The notes beneath the pieces were generated by a model, which was not told the origin of the DNA, searched no databases, and was given only the letters and a program-made list of their open reading frames with translations. Shown here piece by piece: positions 17,201 to 25,984 of a stretch of DNA of 64,000 nt. The position numbers were made by a program, and so were the translations under genes. Every line of letters starts with the position of its first letter. Position 1 is the stretch's first letter. Origin of the DNA: an uncultured Sphingomonadales bacterium (GTDB taxonomy: Bacteria; Pseudomonadota; Alphaproteobacteria; Sphingomonadales; Rhodothalassiaceae); contig CANMND010000004.1 of NCBI GenBank assembly GCA_947499155.1, positions 202,633-266,632 of the forward strand, in the 5' to 3' direction.

Positions 17201-17718
17201 CGTATGTCCAGTCGATGAAGCTGCCAGACCCAGCGATAGTCATAGCGGATATCTTGTAATTCCCGATGCTGGTCACGAGGGTAGACGATCCATAATGGCC
17301 CTTTGTCCCGCGAGGTGAGTGGCGTGCCATCCATGGTGTCTGCTATCAGAACGTCATATGTGTAAAAGTCCTTGATAGGGATGGTGATCACATAGTCATT
17401 CAGTGCAAATGCGTCGGCAATTTCACCTTCGGCATCGACGCGCTCCAAAAGGTCACGCATCAAAAACCCCTCAAAATGACGGACGCCATCCGTCACTACT
17501 GTTGAGGTGCGAAGGCTTTTACGCGGAAGCGAATTGAGCATTTCCCGATTGAATTGGATGGCTCTTTCGTTTGTCGACTCATTCCTTAAAGCCTTGATTT
17601 GGCCGGTGACAGTCAGCAGGGGGCGCCCATCCTGATCGGTTACGGACGGTTCCTGAGCGTTGGCGCTGCAGCCCATAAAAGCGATGATTATCAAACTGAT
17701 GTAATGCAGCAGACCCAT
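17197..17718 (-). CDS. periplasmic SUOX-fold (oxidoreductase molybdopterin-binding-like) protein
   Basis: A 173-residue protein with a signal peptide (cleavage probably at ANA-QE) and a fold signature of the sulfite-oxidase-type molybdopterin-binding domain: HFEGFLMRDLLERV, ALNDYVITIPIKDF, SRDKGPLWIVYP and YRWVWQLHRLDIR. The cofactor-ligating Cys of true enzymes in this fold is missing from the mature part, so it is more likely a binding or sensing protein than a catalyst. AGGGG six bases before ATG 17718 supports the start. As first gene of the operon, coupled to the kinase, it probably feeds a periplasmic signal to it; that is inference. Confidence 0.75.
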   Translation of the reverse strand: MGLLHYISLIIIAFMGCSANAQEPSVTDQDGRPLLTVTGQIKALRNESTNERAIQFNREMLNSLPRKSLRTSTVVTDGVRHFEGFLMRDLLERVDAEGEIADAFALNDYVITIPIKDFYTYDVLIADTMDGTPLTSRDKGPLWIVYPRDQHRELQDIRYDYRWVWQLHRLDIR

Positions 17719-18017
17719 GAAGTTCCCCTGTAGGCGACATGGCATCCAAGCCTGTACCTGTCGTAGCTTACCCGAGTTCTAAAAGTACATATTGGATTAG
17801 GTATACATGCATGGGAACAGGAATGAGGCAAGGGTGAACACCGTTTGCTGCCGTCAACACTGTAGCTGAAACGTGTCAATAGCTCCGACCCTGTTCGAAT
17901 GAACGGGGCGACTTTGTGAAGAATCTGATAATAGGCGTAAATGTGATGTTAATTGCGCTGTTTGACATGATTGCAGGATCAGCACAGGCGCATGTCAGGT
18001 TTCTTAAGGGGTGAACA

Positions 18018-18875
18018 ATGGGATTCCACAAAGTATTTGGCTGGTTTGCGCTTTTATGGCTGGCTCCGGCTGTGGCACTGGCGGGGGGAACCGCACATTT
18101 TGTGTCAGATGGTGCCACTGTCGTCGTGGAATTTGACGGCAAAGGCGCCATGCGAATCGAAGAGGTTGGTCAGTCCGATGCTTTTATGATTATGCGGGAG
18201 GGGAAATTATACAGCGTCGCCTATCAAGGTAGTAACCCGATGGTTATCGAAATAGGCGGCGCCATGGCCATGATGAGTACTCTGGGCGACGGAATGATGT
18301 TTAATCAGGATGCTGAAGAAATCGTGTCGTTCAGAAACACAGGGCACAGCGAGACAGTGGCAGGACTTCGGGGGCAGGTTTATGAAATGACCTTTATTGA
18401 CAAAAAGGGTGTTCATTCAACTGAAGTCATGGTTTTGAGCAAGGACCGGACCGTCCATGAAATGACGAAAACAATGGCGGGGATGAGTGACGCGCTCATG
18501 GGCGCAGTGAATGCGGAAAAGTCAGCTGATGAGTTGCTCATAGAGGAAAAGGTTATCGGAAAGGGCTATGGGGTTTTGCGCTATGGCGATGACTTTGCCC
18601 TGTCCCATATCGATAGCAACCAGCCTGCATCATCGCGCTTTGACCTGCCTGCGGAGCCTATGGACCTGTCAGGAATGAGCAGTTTCATGCAAGGCATGCA
18701 AGAGATGCAAAATGCTCAACAAGCTCAGGAACAGCAGCGCGAGGAGGATCCTGGATTTGTTGAAAAGAAGGCGGAACGTCAGTCCAATCGCGCAAAAAGA
18801 CGCACCGAAAAAGAGATAGACCGTACCACCGACAAGGCCGTCGACAAGGTTTTCAAAAAGCTGTTTGGTGGATGA
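18018..18875 (+). CDS. exported protein of unknown function with charged C-terminal tail
   Basis: A 285-residue protein I do not recognise. Residues 1-22 are a signal peptide (cleavage near ALA-GG). Residues 25-200 are beta-rich with many Met residues and a pattern like a lipoprotein-localisation or DUF4412-like barrel (YQGSNPMVIEIGG, LRGQVYEMTFID). Residues 215-245 are a Met/Gln/Glu-rich linker, and the last 40 residues are strongly charged and helical. AAGGGG six bases before ATG supports the start. It is 33 bp upstream of another unknown membrane protein gene on the same strand, so they are likely co-transcribed. Confidence 0.6.
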   Translation: MGFHKVFGWFALLWLAPAVALAGGTAHFVSDGATVVVEFDGKGAMRIEEVGQSDAFMIMREGKLYSVAYQGSNPMVIEIGGAMAMMSTLGDGMMFNQDAEEIVSFRNTGHSETVAGLRGQVYEMTFIDKKGVHSTEVMVLSKDRTVHEMTKTMAGMSDALMGAVNAEKSADELLIEEKVIGKGYGVLRYGDDFALSHIDSNQPASSRFDLPAEPMDLSGMSSFMQGMQEMQNAQQAQEQQREEDPGFVEKKAERQSNRAKRRTEKEIDRTTDKAVDKVFKKLFGG

Positions 18876-18908
18876 TGCGGTCATAATGGCTATCCAGGGA
18901 AACTGATT

Positions 18909-19892
18909 ATGTGGGACTTCAGGGTAGGAGAAGCCCTAGGGCTGATGTTTAAGACACTGCCGTTTATCTGGTTAAGGCTGGCGGTTTATTTCGGGATAAC
19001 ACTTGCCTATCTGCTGGTAACCGGAATGGGTGCGGGTATCGGCTGGGCCATAGGCGGCATGGGTGACGACGGCTTTCGCGCTAGTTCCGTTTTTTGGGGT
19101 GGTTTTGCAGGCTTTGGCATTGTTGGCGCCGTGATGTATTTTCTGCGTGAGTACATCCTTTATATTGTAAAGGCGGGCCATATTGCAGTGCTTGTTGAAC
19201 TGATCGACAAGAGGCCAATGCCCGAAGGGCGTAACCAGATCACCCACGCTACTGCCGTTGTAAAAGAACGGTTTGGCCAGGCCAGCGTTCTGTTTGCCAT
19301 CGATCAGTTGATCAAGGGTGCGGTGCGGGCGATCACAGGCTTGTTTCGTGGCCTTTTCGGCTTGTTGCCTATCCCCGGCGTTCAGCAGGCGATGCGGCTG
19401 TTTGAGGCGTTTTTAAGGGTTGCAGTCGGGTTTATTGACGAGGTGATTTTAGCTTATGCCATCCGCACCCGATCCGACAACGCCTGGGAGGCATCGCGTG
19501 AAGCACTGATCCTTTATGGGCAGAACTACAAGACGATGCTGAAAAATGCGGCCTGGCTCGTGGTGTTCATTTATGGCCTGTCGTTCCTGGTATTTCTGGT
19601 CATGCTCGGGCCGGCGGCTTTTGTTGCTTATCTTGTCCCCGGAGGCTGGTCAGCAACTGGGGTCATAATCGCTCTTTTATTGGCATGGAGTGTGAAATCT
19701 GCCTTGCTGGAGCCGTTCGCGGTTACTTGCATGATGCAGGCATTCTTCAAGGCCATTGAAGGGCAGGAGCCTGACCCGGAGTGGGAAGCAAAGCTGGAGC
19801 GTATGTCACGCAAGTTCCGTGACCTGAAATCCAAAGGGCTGACCGCAAAACAGGCCACCCCTGTTGTGCAAGAGCCGGAAGGAGCGGTCTGA
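18909..19892 (+). CDS. multi-pass membrane protein of unknown function
   Basis: A 327-residue protein with about five hydrophobic segments (roughly 20-50, 60-90, 135-165, 205-250), a pattern seen in uncharacterised inner-membrane proteins such as those annotated DUF4013-like, but I cannot name a family. The C-terminal 50 residues are charged and cytoplasmic, with LERMSRKFRDLKSKGLTAKQ. It follows the exported protein by 33 bp. Together they might form an envelope pair; there is no further clue to the role. Confidence 0.6.
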   Translation: MWDFRVGEALGLMFKTLPFIWLRLAVYFGITLAYLLVTGMGAGIGWAIGGMGDDGFRASSVFWGGFAGFGIVGAVMYFLREYILYIVKAGHIAVLVELIDKRPMPEGRNQITHATAVVKERFGQASVLFAIDQLIKGAVRAITGLFRGLFGLLPIPGVQQAMRLFEAFLRVAVGFIDEVILAYAIRTRSDNAWEASREALILYGQNYKTMLKNAAWLVVFIYGLSFLVFLVMLGPAAFVAYLVPGGWSATGVIIALLLAWSVKSALLEPFAVTCMMQAFFKAIEGQEPDPEWEAKLERMSRKFRDLKSKGLTAKQATPVVQEPEGAV

Positions 19893-19994
19893 CAGCCTTG
19901 CTTTATGGCGGGCATGGCACGTTTTACGGTCGGTCAATAATAGCAAAAACCTTGAAAAGGAACACTGGGCCCATGGTCCGGTCGGGGGCGGCTT

Positions 19995-20756
19995 ATGCCT
20001 AGATCTCTTCAGGATCATATCTGGTCGGACAAGTTGCGGATGAGAAAGGGAGGTGTGGTGAAAGTCATGCCTTTGGGAAGTAACGAAATGTTGGGATCGT
20101 TTTTGAGTATGAACACCCTATGTGATCGGCAGGCTCTTCATATTGGTTATTATCCGGCCTATGGCGAGATACCGGATCTTGGCCATCTCAATGTTTATAT
20201 CCGCTGGTGGAAAAATATTCTGGCCCGCGACGGGAGACCCACACGAAAGGATATTGCCTTTACAGACCTGCGCGGACTGCACAGCCGCATCACTTTATGC
20301 CGAATTCTGGAAGACCGGAGCGGCATGGTTGCCCATATCCTCGGTGAGGATGTGAAGGCGCTGTTCAGAAACTATATGCCTAATGACCAGGCAGATTTGA
20401 AAAGTGCTACTCATCTGCGAGAGCTGGTAGGCACGGAAAAGGCACCGGACTGTATCCACATGCACCGCATAGCGGATCAACGTAATATTGTTGTTTCAAG
20501 TGGGACTCTGGCGCTCGCCTCCAAGCGCACTATTGATATATCAGCGATGGACTTTCCCTTGGCCCCAATGAAGGGCGAGATGCCTTATGTGCTGACCATC
20601 TACGATTTTGACATAGCGTTTCAGGACCGTAATGTTTCCCATTACGGCCTGATATCTCGTCAGGATGCTCTTCGCAGGCAGAATAACACGTCACCAGAAT
20701 CTATTGGGATATGTCGTCTTTCATATCCTTCAGGTCCTCTTTGGCAGGGTCAATGA
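19995..20756 (+). CDS. PAS-domain (PAS_5-like) protein
   Basis: A 253-residue soluble protein. The middle part, about residues 55-190, looks like the PAS_5 family of alphaproteobacteria: a WWKNILARDGRPTRKDI opening, a LCRILEDRSGMVAHILGEDV beta hairpin and a later helix. There is no kinase, cyclase or DNA-binding output, so it may be a stand-alone sensor. The start is uncertain; ATG 19995 has GGGGG six bases upstream, while downstream in-frame GTG codons near 20056 also have a GGAGG. Its last 56 bp overlap the 3' end of the DUF3012 gene on the other strand. Confidence 0.65.
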   Translation: MPRSLQDHIWSDKLRMRKGGVVKVMPLGSNEMLGSFLSMNTLCDRQALHIGYYPAYGEIPDLGHLNVYIRWWKNILARDGRPTRKDIAFTDLRGLHSRITLCRILEDRSGMVAHILGEDVKALFRNYMPNDQADLKSATHLRELVGTEKAPDCIHMHRIADQRNIVVSSGTLALASKRTIDISAMDFPLAPMKGEMPYVLTIYDFDIAFQDRNVSHYGLISRQDALRRQNNTSPESIGICRLSYPSGPLWQGQ

Positions 20757-20937
20757 CGCATTCTTCAGCGTAGGTCTTTGCATCTTCCATTGACCATGAG
20801 GTTTTGTCCTTTTTCGCCATTTTATCGCACCAGGCTTCGCTTCCCGGCACCACATCACAGGCACTTAGAAGACCTGCAGCGAAAACCATTAGTGTCAGAA
20901 CTCCTGCTGTCCCTGAAACTGATTTAAGAGCATGCAT
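20701..20937 (-). CDS. DUF3012 small lipoprotein
   Basis: A 78-residue protein with a signal peptide and lipobox LLSAC (Cys27 as lipidated residue), followed by the DUF3012 pattern GSEAWCDKMAKKDKTSW and EDAKTYAEECV. The family is small, secreted and of unknown function. The two conserved Cys (W-C and E-E-C) could form a disulfide. Its 3' end overlaps the PAS gene by 56 bp in the convergent direction. Confidence 0.8.
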   Translation of the reverse strand: MHALKSVSGTAGVLTLMVFAAGLLSACDVVPGSEAWCDKMAKKDKTSWSMEDAKTYAEECVIDPAKEDLKDMKDDISQ

Positions 20938-21003
20938 AAAGGCTTCTCCAGTTCATTTTTACATATTATTTACGCAAGAATGACCCGGATGGTTCCAAAC
21001 TTT

Positions 21004-21426
21004 TTAAATATCGTGAGGGAAAGTTTTGCGTCGGGCTGCTATGCCGCGCTCGATTGCAGCAGCGGTAAGCCTTTCCACGTTAAAGCGGTGGCGCATGATT
21101 TCCAAAAGACGGAGTTCTTCTTGGCTTAAATGCCCATCAACAGCGGCAATATCACAGGCAACAGCATAAAGCAGATCCATATGACTGTCAGGAACCGCCT
21201 CGGCTATCAGGCCAAAGGCTGCATCAAGTCCATCATCATCATCGAGAATGTCTGCACATGTGCGTGCATCATTTACCATCCGGTTTTCATCATAGTCGTG
21301 AAACGCGGGCAGGGTTCGAACCAGATCGCCCATGCGCTTTAATTCATTGTCAGTCATCTGACGGTCTGAGGCAGAGATGAGAACCATGGCGTAAACAAGG
21401 GCAGTTTGTGGAGTGATAGTCGTCAT
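21004..21426 (-). CDS. TerB-like helical protein
   Basis: A 140-residue cytoplasmic all-helical protein. The alternating pattern ALVYAMVLISASDRQMTDNELKRMGDLV and VACDIAAVDGHLSQEELRLLEIM resembles the TerB/DjlA-N fold, in which acidic residues may bind metal. Tellurite resistance should not be assumed, since no other ter genes are present. It lies 66 bp upstream of the DUF3012 gene on the same strand and 98 bp after the helicase stop codon. Confidence 0.7.
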   Translation of the reverse strand: MTTITPQTALVYAMVLISASDRQMTDNELKRMGDLVRTLPAFHDYDENRMVNDARTCADILDDDDGLDAAFGLIAEAVPDSHMDLLYAVACDIAAVDGHLSQEELRLLEIMRHRFNVERLTAAAIERGIAARRKTFPHDI

Positions 21427-21524
21427 AAGAAGAGAGCCTTTATGGGCTGGGGGTCATGGACAGTCCAAGGGCACCTGGACGTGCAAGGGGAAACTTAAGC
21501 ATTAACAATGCGGGCTACAAGGTC

Positions 21525-24302
21525 TCAGGATAGTTTGGCTGTGTGCTGGCTATCAAAGAAGGCACGGACAGTGTGAACTGCATCAGCAAGACCCAGGCGT
21601 GTCACAGGTGCATCCGGAGGAAACGCAGATAACAGCCGTGTCGGCGTTTGCGCATCCAGCATCACGAAGATGCCGCGATCATTTTCCCGACGTACCAGCC
21701 GGCCAAACGCCTGTGCCATTTTAAGGCGTGTCAGCATGTCGTCATAGGAGCTGCCGCCAAAGGCCGCACGTCTTGCCTTGTGCAATATAGTCGGCCGGGG
21801 CCAAGGCACGCGGTCAAAAGCAATGAGACGCAGCGCATCACCGGGAACATCAACGCCATCACGGACGGCATCGGTCCCCAAAAGACAGGCCTGTCTGGAT
21901 GCGCGAAATATATCAACAAGAGTGCCGGTATCGATGGGATCCACATGCTGGGCGTATAGGGGAAGGTTATGGTGTTCCAGCGGTTCCCTGATGCGGGCAT
22001 GGACTGAGCGAAGACGTGCAATGGCAGTGAACAACCCCAAGGCACCGCCATGAGACGCCACAAACAATTCACGGCAGGCGGCGGCCAGTTGGGCGACATC
22101 GCCTTTTTTCAGGTCGTTCACAATCAAAATGCGTGTATTGGCAGCATAATCGAATGGTGAAGGGACAGACAGGCGTTTTGCCGGCTGGACCAAATGGGAC
22201 GCGCCGGTCCGTGTTTCTGCAGTGCGCCAGTTCTGCTGGTCCTCTGCCGTCTGCCGATCCAGTAATGTAGCCGATGTGATCAGAGCGCCATGGGCCGGTT
22301 CCAGTACGGTTTTTGCAAAAGGCTTGGTCGGATCAATCCAATGGCGGAACAGGCCAAGATTGGTCTCCCGGCTTTCAATCCGTTCAAGTTCAAACCAGTC
22401 GATGAAATCTGCTGGTCGGGTCTTTTGCAGATCTTTCAGCATTGTGCTCCAGGTGCGGACCAGATCGGCGCGAAGAGCAAGTGATCGGGCGGTGGCATCA
22501 AGGCGTCCCCGACTTCCGCTATCAAGGGTATCGCTATGGGCATTAAGGTGAACAAGAAGATGTGCGCCGAGATTTTTGATAGGCGATGATAGGCGATCAA
22601 GAAGCCGCGCCAGGCGTGCACTTGCCTCCAGAAGCTCTTTGCCCGGCTCTTCAGTGCCGCATTCCAGACTGTGGCCGCTTTGCCGGTCGCGTCCATTGCT
22701 GGTGCGGGCAAGGACATGGTCACGGACATGGGTCAGAAACACTTCATAAGGCCCACGGGGAGAGCCGGTGGACATTCGTTGAAGCCAGCCTGGGCCAGGC
22801 AGTATACGAGCGGCCTCAAGCACAGCCTCCAAAAGCGGCATGGCCTCTTCATTATCTGCAATCAGGTCTGAAATTCGTGCAAGCAGCCCGCGTGCGCGAC
22901 CCTTTCCGGTTTCTTCCCGACCCCGTAGCCAGCGCCTGAGTTCTGCCCCTTCAAGACCTGAAAGATGGGCTGAAAAGGCGCTGTCGGCTGCGGAAAACAG
23001 GTGATGGCCTTCATCAAAAACCAGACGGTTTGGCAGATCCGGATCACCCTGGCGGGTGGCAGCCTGAATCATGACCAGTGCATGATTGGCAACCACCAGT
23101 TCCGAGCGCCGGGTTTTGCGGATTACCCCTTCGATGAAGCAGCGGCGATAATGACTGCAGGCAGAATAAAGACATTCACCACGATGGTCGGTGAGAGCAC
23201 CAAGGCGCGCCCGGCCAAAATAACTGCCAAGCCAGCCGGGGAAATCACCGCCGACCATGTCGCCATTGCGGCTGTAGGCAAGCCAGCGCAGCACCAGTCC
23301 CATAAGCACGGCATCCCGTGCTGTGGCTGCACCGGAAAAGGAAATACGTGCGGCTTCTTCTATATTGAGGAGACAGGCGTAATTTTCACGGCCTTTGCGG
23401 ACTGTGACCCGTGCGGCACGGACTTTGGGATCGGGATAAAGTCGCGCCAGTTCCTGATCCAGTTGGCGTTGCAGCGCCTTTGTGTAGGTGGAAAGCCAGA
23501 CGGTTCCCTCATTCTTCGACGCCCAGACGCTGGCGGGGGCGATATAGCCCAGGGTTTTTCCAGTGCCGGTTCCGGCTTCTGCCAGCATGACATTGGGCGC
23601 ACCTTCCATGGTGCAGGGAGAAAACGCATGGGCAGCAGCGCGGCTATAGTCTTTTTGCGCCTCACGTGTTTCTGCATTGTCACCCAGAATATCAGCGAGC
23701 CTTTGGGCGGCCTCATCTTCTGTCACCTTGTGGTCAGAGGGCGGCGGCGGTGGCGGGCCATCTTCCCATTCTGGCAGATCCTGCCACAAGGCCATGCTGC
23801 CCTTGCGGTCTGCCCGTGATCCCAAGGCACCGAGCACCAGAGGGCCCCAGGGCCATCCAGCCCGGGCCATGCCATGGGCAATGGCGCTGATACCACGTTG
23901 CCAGCGATAGGTATCAGCAGCCGGGTCCGCAAGAAGTATGGCCGCTGCTTGCTTGAGGGCTAATGCTTCATCTGCCAGATCGGCCAGCGGCATGGGTTGG
24001 GCGAGGCTTTCCATGACTCCGCCAATGGTTGGCAAGGTAAAGCGTGCCGGGCGGACAAAAGCAAACAGCTCCAGAATGTCATAAGATGCAACACCCCCTG
24101 TACGCAGGCGTCTGGTGATCAGGGGAGCATTGCACAAGATATGCGGCGACTTTGAGAGATGATCTGCAGCTTGTCTGTGAGTCAGGGTGAGGAAATCGCC
24201 GTCAACCGTTAGAACAACAGCCCTGGCACTCCCCACAGCCATGGCGGGAAGACGTGCAAGCGCTGACTGTGGCTTGGGAAACTGGGCAAATGCATCGGTC
24301 AT
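21525..24302 (-). CDS. dinG: DinG-family ATP-dependent DNA helicase with Fe-S cluster motif
   Basis: A 925-residue superfamily 2 helicase. Walker A is EAGTGTGKTLGYIAPA near residue 243 and Walker B is VFDEGHHLF near residue 430. Between them are four Cys (YACLL, then GECLYSACSHYRRCF) that match the 4Fe-4S cluster of the XPD/DinG family. The C-terminal helicase half ends with FGRLVRRENDRGIFVMLD. The first 200 residues precede the helicase core and are of unknown function. Such helicases unwind DNA with 5'-3' polarity, for example at R-loops. It is about 80 bp upstream of the bacterioferritin terminator; the gene appears to stand alone. Confidence 0.9.
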   Translation of the reverse strand: MTDAFAQFPKPQSALARLPAMAVGSARAVVLTVDGDFLTLTHRQAADHLSKSPHILCNAPLITRRLRTGGVASYDILELFAFVRPARFTLPTIGGVMESLAQPMPLADLADEALALKQAAAILLADPAADTYRWQRGISAIAHGMARAGWPWGPLVLGALGSRADRKGSMALWQDLPEWEDGPPPPPPSDHKVTEDEAAQRLADILGDNAETREAQKDYSRAAAHAFSPCTMEGAPNVMLAEAGTGTGKTLGYIAPASVWASKNEGTVWLSTYTKALQRQLDQELARLYPDPKVRAARVTVRKGRENYACLLNIEEAARISFSGAATARDAVLMGLVLRWLAYSRNGDMVGGDFPGWLGSYFGRARLGALTDHRGECLYSACSHYRRCFIEGVIRKTRRSELVVANHALVMIQAATRQGDPDLPNRLVFDEGHHLFSAADSAFSAHLSGLEGAELRRWLRGREETGKGRARGLLARISDLIADNEEAMPLLEAVLEAARILPGPGWLQRMSTGSPRGPYEVFLTHVRDHVLARTSNGRDRQSGHSLECGTEEPGKELLEASARLARLLDRLSSPIKNLGAHLLVHLNAHSDTLDSGSRGRLDATARSLALRADLVRTWSTMLKDLQKTRPADFIDWFELERIESRETNLGLFRHWIDPTKPFAKTVLEPAHGALITSATLLDRQTAEDQQNWRTAETRTGASHLVQPAKRLSVPSPFDYAANTRILIVNDLKKGDVAQLAAACRELFVASHGGALGLFTAIARLRSVHARIREPLEHHNLPLYAQHVDPIDTGTLVDIFRASRQACLLGTDAVRDGVDVPGDALRLIAFDRVPWPRPTILHKARRAAFGGSSYDDMLTRLKMAQAFGRLVRRENDRGIFVMLDAQTPTRLLSAFPPDAPVTRLGLADAVHTVRAFFDSQHTAKLS

Positions 24303-24353
24303 GGACGTAGCTTAGCGCCTTCTGACGACCATGAACATATAAAGAACACTTTG

Positions 24354-24376
24354 TAAATAAAAAGGGATATTATCCC
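24354..24376 (-). terminator. short terminator after bacterioferritin
   Basis: On the minus strand GGGAT and ATCCC (24376-24364) form a 5-bp stem around a 3-base loop, followed by TTTTTATTTAC. The stem is short, but the U tract is clear. It lies 9 bp after the bfr stop codon. Confidence 0.5.
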
Positions 24377-24384
24377 GGACTTTT

Positions 24385-24864
24385 TCAGGGTTCCTGATCA
24401 CCCACCTGGCTTTGCAGGTAATTTTGTAGGCCCACCTGTTCAATCAAGGAGAGTTGGGTTTCCAGCCAGTCGATATGCTCTTCTTCAGAGGACAGAATTT
24501 CTCGGAAAAGGTGGCGAGACGCATAATCTTCCACTTCTTCGCAATAGGCGATGGCATCTTTCAGGGCCTTATGGCTGTCATGTTCCAGTGCGAGATCACC
24601 TTCAAGCATTTCAGGAACGGATTCGCCGATGCGTAGCCGGTTAAGGGTCTGAAGCGCTGGCAGGCCTTCAAGAAACAGGATTCGCTCGATCAAGAGATCG
24701 GCGTGCTTCATCTCGTCGATGGATTCCTGATACTCGTACTCTGCAAGCTTGTTAAGTCCACGATCTTTAAGGATTCGGCTGTGCAGGAAATACTGGTTGA
24801 TCGCCGTCAACTCGTTCTTGAGAACAATATTGAGGTGTTCGATTACCTTTTTATCGCCCTTCAT
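24385..24864 (-). CDS. bfr: bacterioferritin
   Basis: A 159-residue ferritin-like protein that stores iron in a 24-mer shell. The ferroxidase ligands are recognisable: Glu18 ([10 protein letters not shown]), Glu51/His54 ([10 protein letters not shown]), Glu94 and Glu127/His130 ([11 protein letters not shown]). Met52 (DEMKHADLL) is the expected haem ligand. AGGAG eight bases before ATG supports the start. The gene for its ferredoxin partner lies 140 bp upstream on the same strand behind a Fur box, so iron control of both is likely, though a separate bfr promoter in the 140-bp gap cannot be excluded; that gap holds the inverted repeat GCCCCAT/ATGGGGC (24904-24930). Confidence 0.96.
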   Translation of the reverse strand: MKGDKKVIEHLNIVLKNELTAINQYFLHSRILKDRGLNKLAEYEYQESIDEMKHADLLIERILFLEGLPALQTLNRLRIGESVPEMLEGDLALEHDSHKALKDAIAYCEEVEDYASRHLFREILSSEEEHIDWLETQLSLIEQVGLQNYLQSQVGDQEP

Positions 24865-25004
24865 TGGGTCTTCTCCTGCTTAAAAAACGACGCATAACAG
24901 CGCGCCCCATTGAACAACACATTATGGGGCATGATGCGACTATATTCAAGGAAGTGTGATAAATATCAGCAACTTGAGAATGAAAATCAGACCGAAGAGC
25001 AGGT

Positions 25005-25217
25005 TCAAGCAGGTACGGTATCGCCCATATCCGATTGGGGTGAATTTTCTGGAACATCCTTTGAAATGACATGTTTGGCAAAAGGCAGGCAGAGACCACA
25101 CTGCACTTTGCATCCCATATGCTTGTACACAGTGCGCGCACAGCCATGCTCTCCCAGCTCCTGGGCGGTGGCTTTTACATGTTTTTCTGTCAGTCCGTTG
25201 CAGATGCAAACATACAT
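25005..25217 (-). CDS. bfd: bacterioferritin-associated ferredoxin
   Basis: A 70-residue [2Fe-2S] protein with cluster ligands C4 and C6 (MYVCICNGLTE) and a C-x2-C pair (VQCGLC) near residue 40. Bfd delivers electrons to bacterioferritin so that stored Fe3+ leaves as Fe2+ under iron limitation. The start has GAGGA seven bases upstream. It is transcribed toward bfr and has a perfectly spaced Fur box over its promoter, which matches its known role in iron starvation. Confidence 0.93.
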   Translation of the reverse strand: MYVCICNGLTEKHVKATAQELGEHGCARTVYKHMGCKVQCGLCLPFAKHVISKDVPENSPQSDMGDTVPA

Positions 25218-25257
25218 GACGGAGTCCTCATTTGCGTTCCCTTGTTAATTATGCAAA

Positions 25258-25272
25258 TGAGAATGATTGTCA
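25258..25272 (-). promoter_or_regulatory. Fur box over the bfd promoter
   Basis: The minus strand reads TGACAAT-C-ATTCTCA, a 7-1-7 inverted repeat that fits the Fur consensus TGAnAATnATTnTCA. It overlaps a TTGACA -35 element; TAATTA lies 16 bases further and may be the -10. The site is 41-55 bp upstream of the bfd start. Confidence 0.75.
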
Positions 25273-25308
25273 AGACGAAAGGCGCTGGCCTTTCTGTCGC
25301 AGGGGCGT

Positions 25309-25776
25309 TTATGCAGTTTTTTCAGCACGTGCCATATCCTTGATGCGTTCCAGCATGGAAAACAGGCCATTGGCGCGCATGGGGGACAGATGTTGGCGCA
25401 GCCCAAGCTTTTCGAGGGTGGCGCGAGCGTCGATTTCCAGTATTTCAGCCGGGGTCTTGCCTGAAAAGATCAGCAGCATAATGGCAACAAGTCCCTTGAC
25501 GATATGAGCGTCACTGTCGCCTCTGAAGGTGAGTCGCGCACCAGACCCTTCTTTTTCTGCCACGAGCCAGACCTGGCTGGTGCAGCCTCTTACCTTATTG
25601 TCATCGGTATAGGCGTCTTGTGACAGGGGTGGCAGTTTTCGGCCCAGTTCGATGATATAGCGATAGCGGTCTTCCCACTCGTCCATCAACTCGAATCCGT
25701 CTTCCACGTCGATGAGCGAGGTGCCATCAAGGGTGAAAGGGGCGCTATCTTTTATCGATTCGGCAGAATATGTCAT
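25309..25776 (-). CDS. sufE: SufE-family cysteine desulfurase activator
   Basis: A 155-residue protein that takes sulfur from a SufS-type cysteine desulfurase for Fe-S cluster assembly. The active Cys is in KVRGCTSQVWL near residue 55, and RYRYIIELGRKLPPLS is the typical preceding helix. The frame extends 55 codons upstream, but the family starts near ATG 25776 (MTYSAESIKD). It is not linked to the suf operon, which is common in alphaproteobacteria. It lies near bfd and bfr but has its own leader, beyond the Fur box. Confidence 0.88.
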   Translation of the reverse strand: MTYSAESIKDSAPFTLDGTSLIDVEDGFELMDEWEDRYRYIIELGRKLPPLSQDAYTDDNKVRGCTSQVWLVAEKEGSGARLTFRGDSDAHIVKGLVAIMLLIFSGKTPAEILEIDARATLEKLGLRQHLSPMRANGLFSMLERIKDMARAEKTA

Positions 25777-25984
25777 GTGTCTTTTCATCGCTGGTTTATA
25801 GGGAAGGATTTGGCCCGCCTGCTCCTCAATGTCAATGCGTACGGCATTTTCTGACCGGTGACTTTGCGGATATGTGCAAAAACAGGATAGACATGACCGG
25901 TATATGATCAGGACCATGACACAGCCGGACGAGATATCCAAAGAGGCTAAAAATGAACTGCCACAGAGTTAAAGGGGATGGGCT

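Noticed and set aside
23001-23819. A 272-codon plus-strand frame inside the helicase gene
   Set aside because: Antisense to the conserved DinG core with its Fe-S and Walker motifs; no ribosome binding site or family match.
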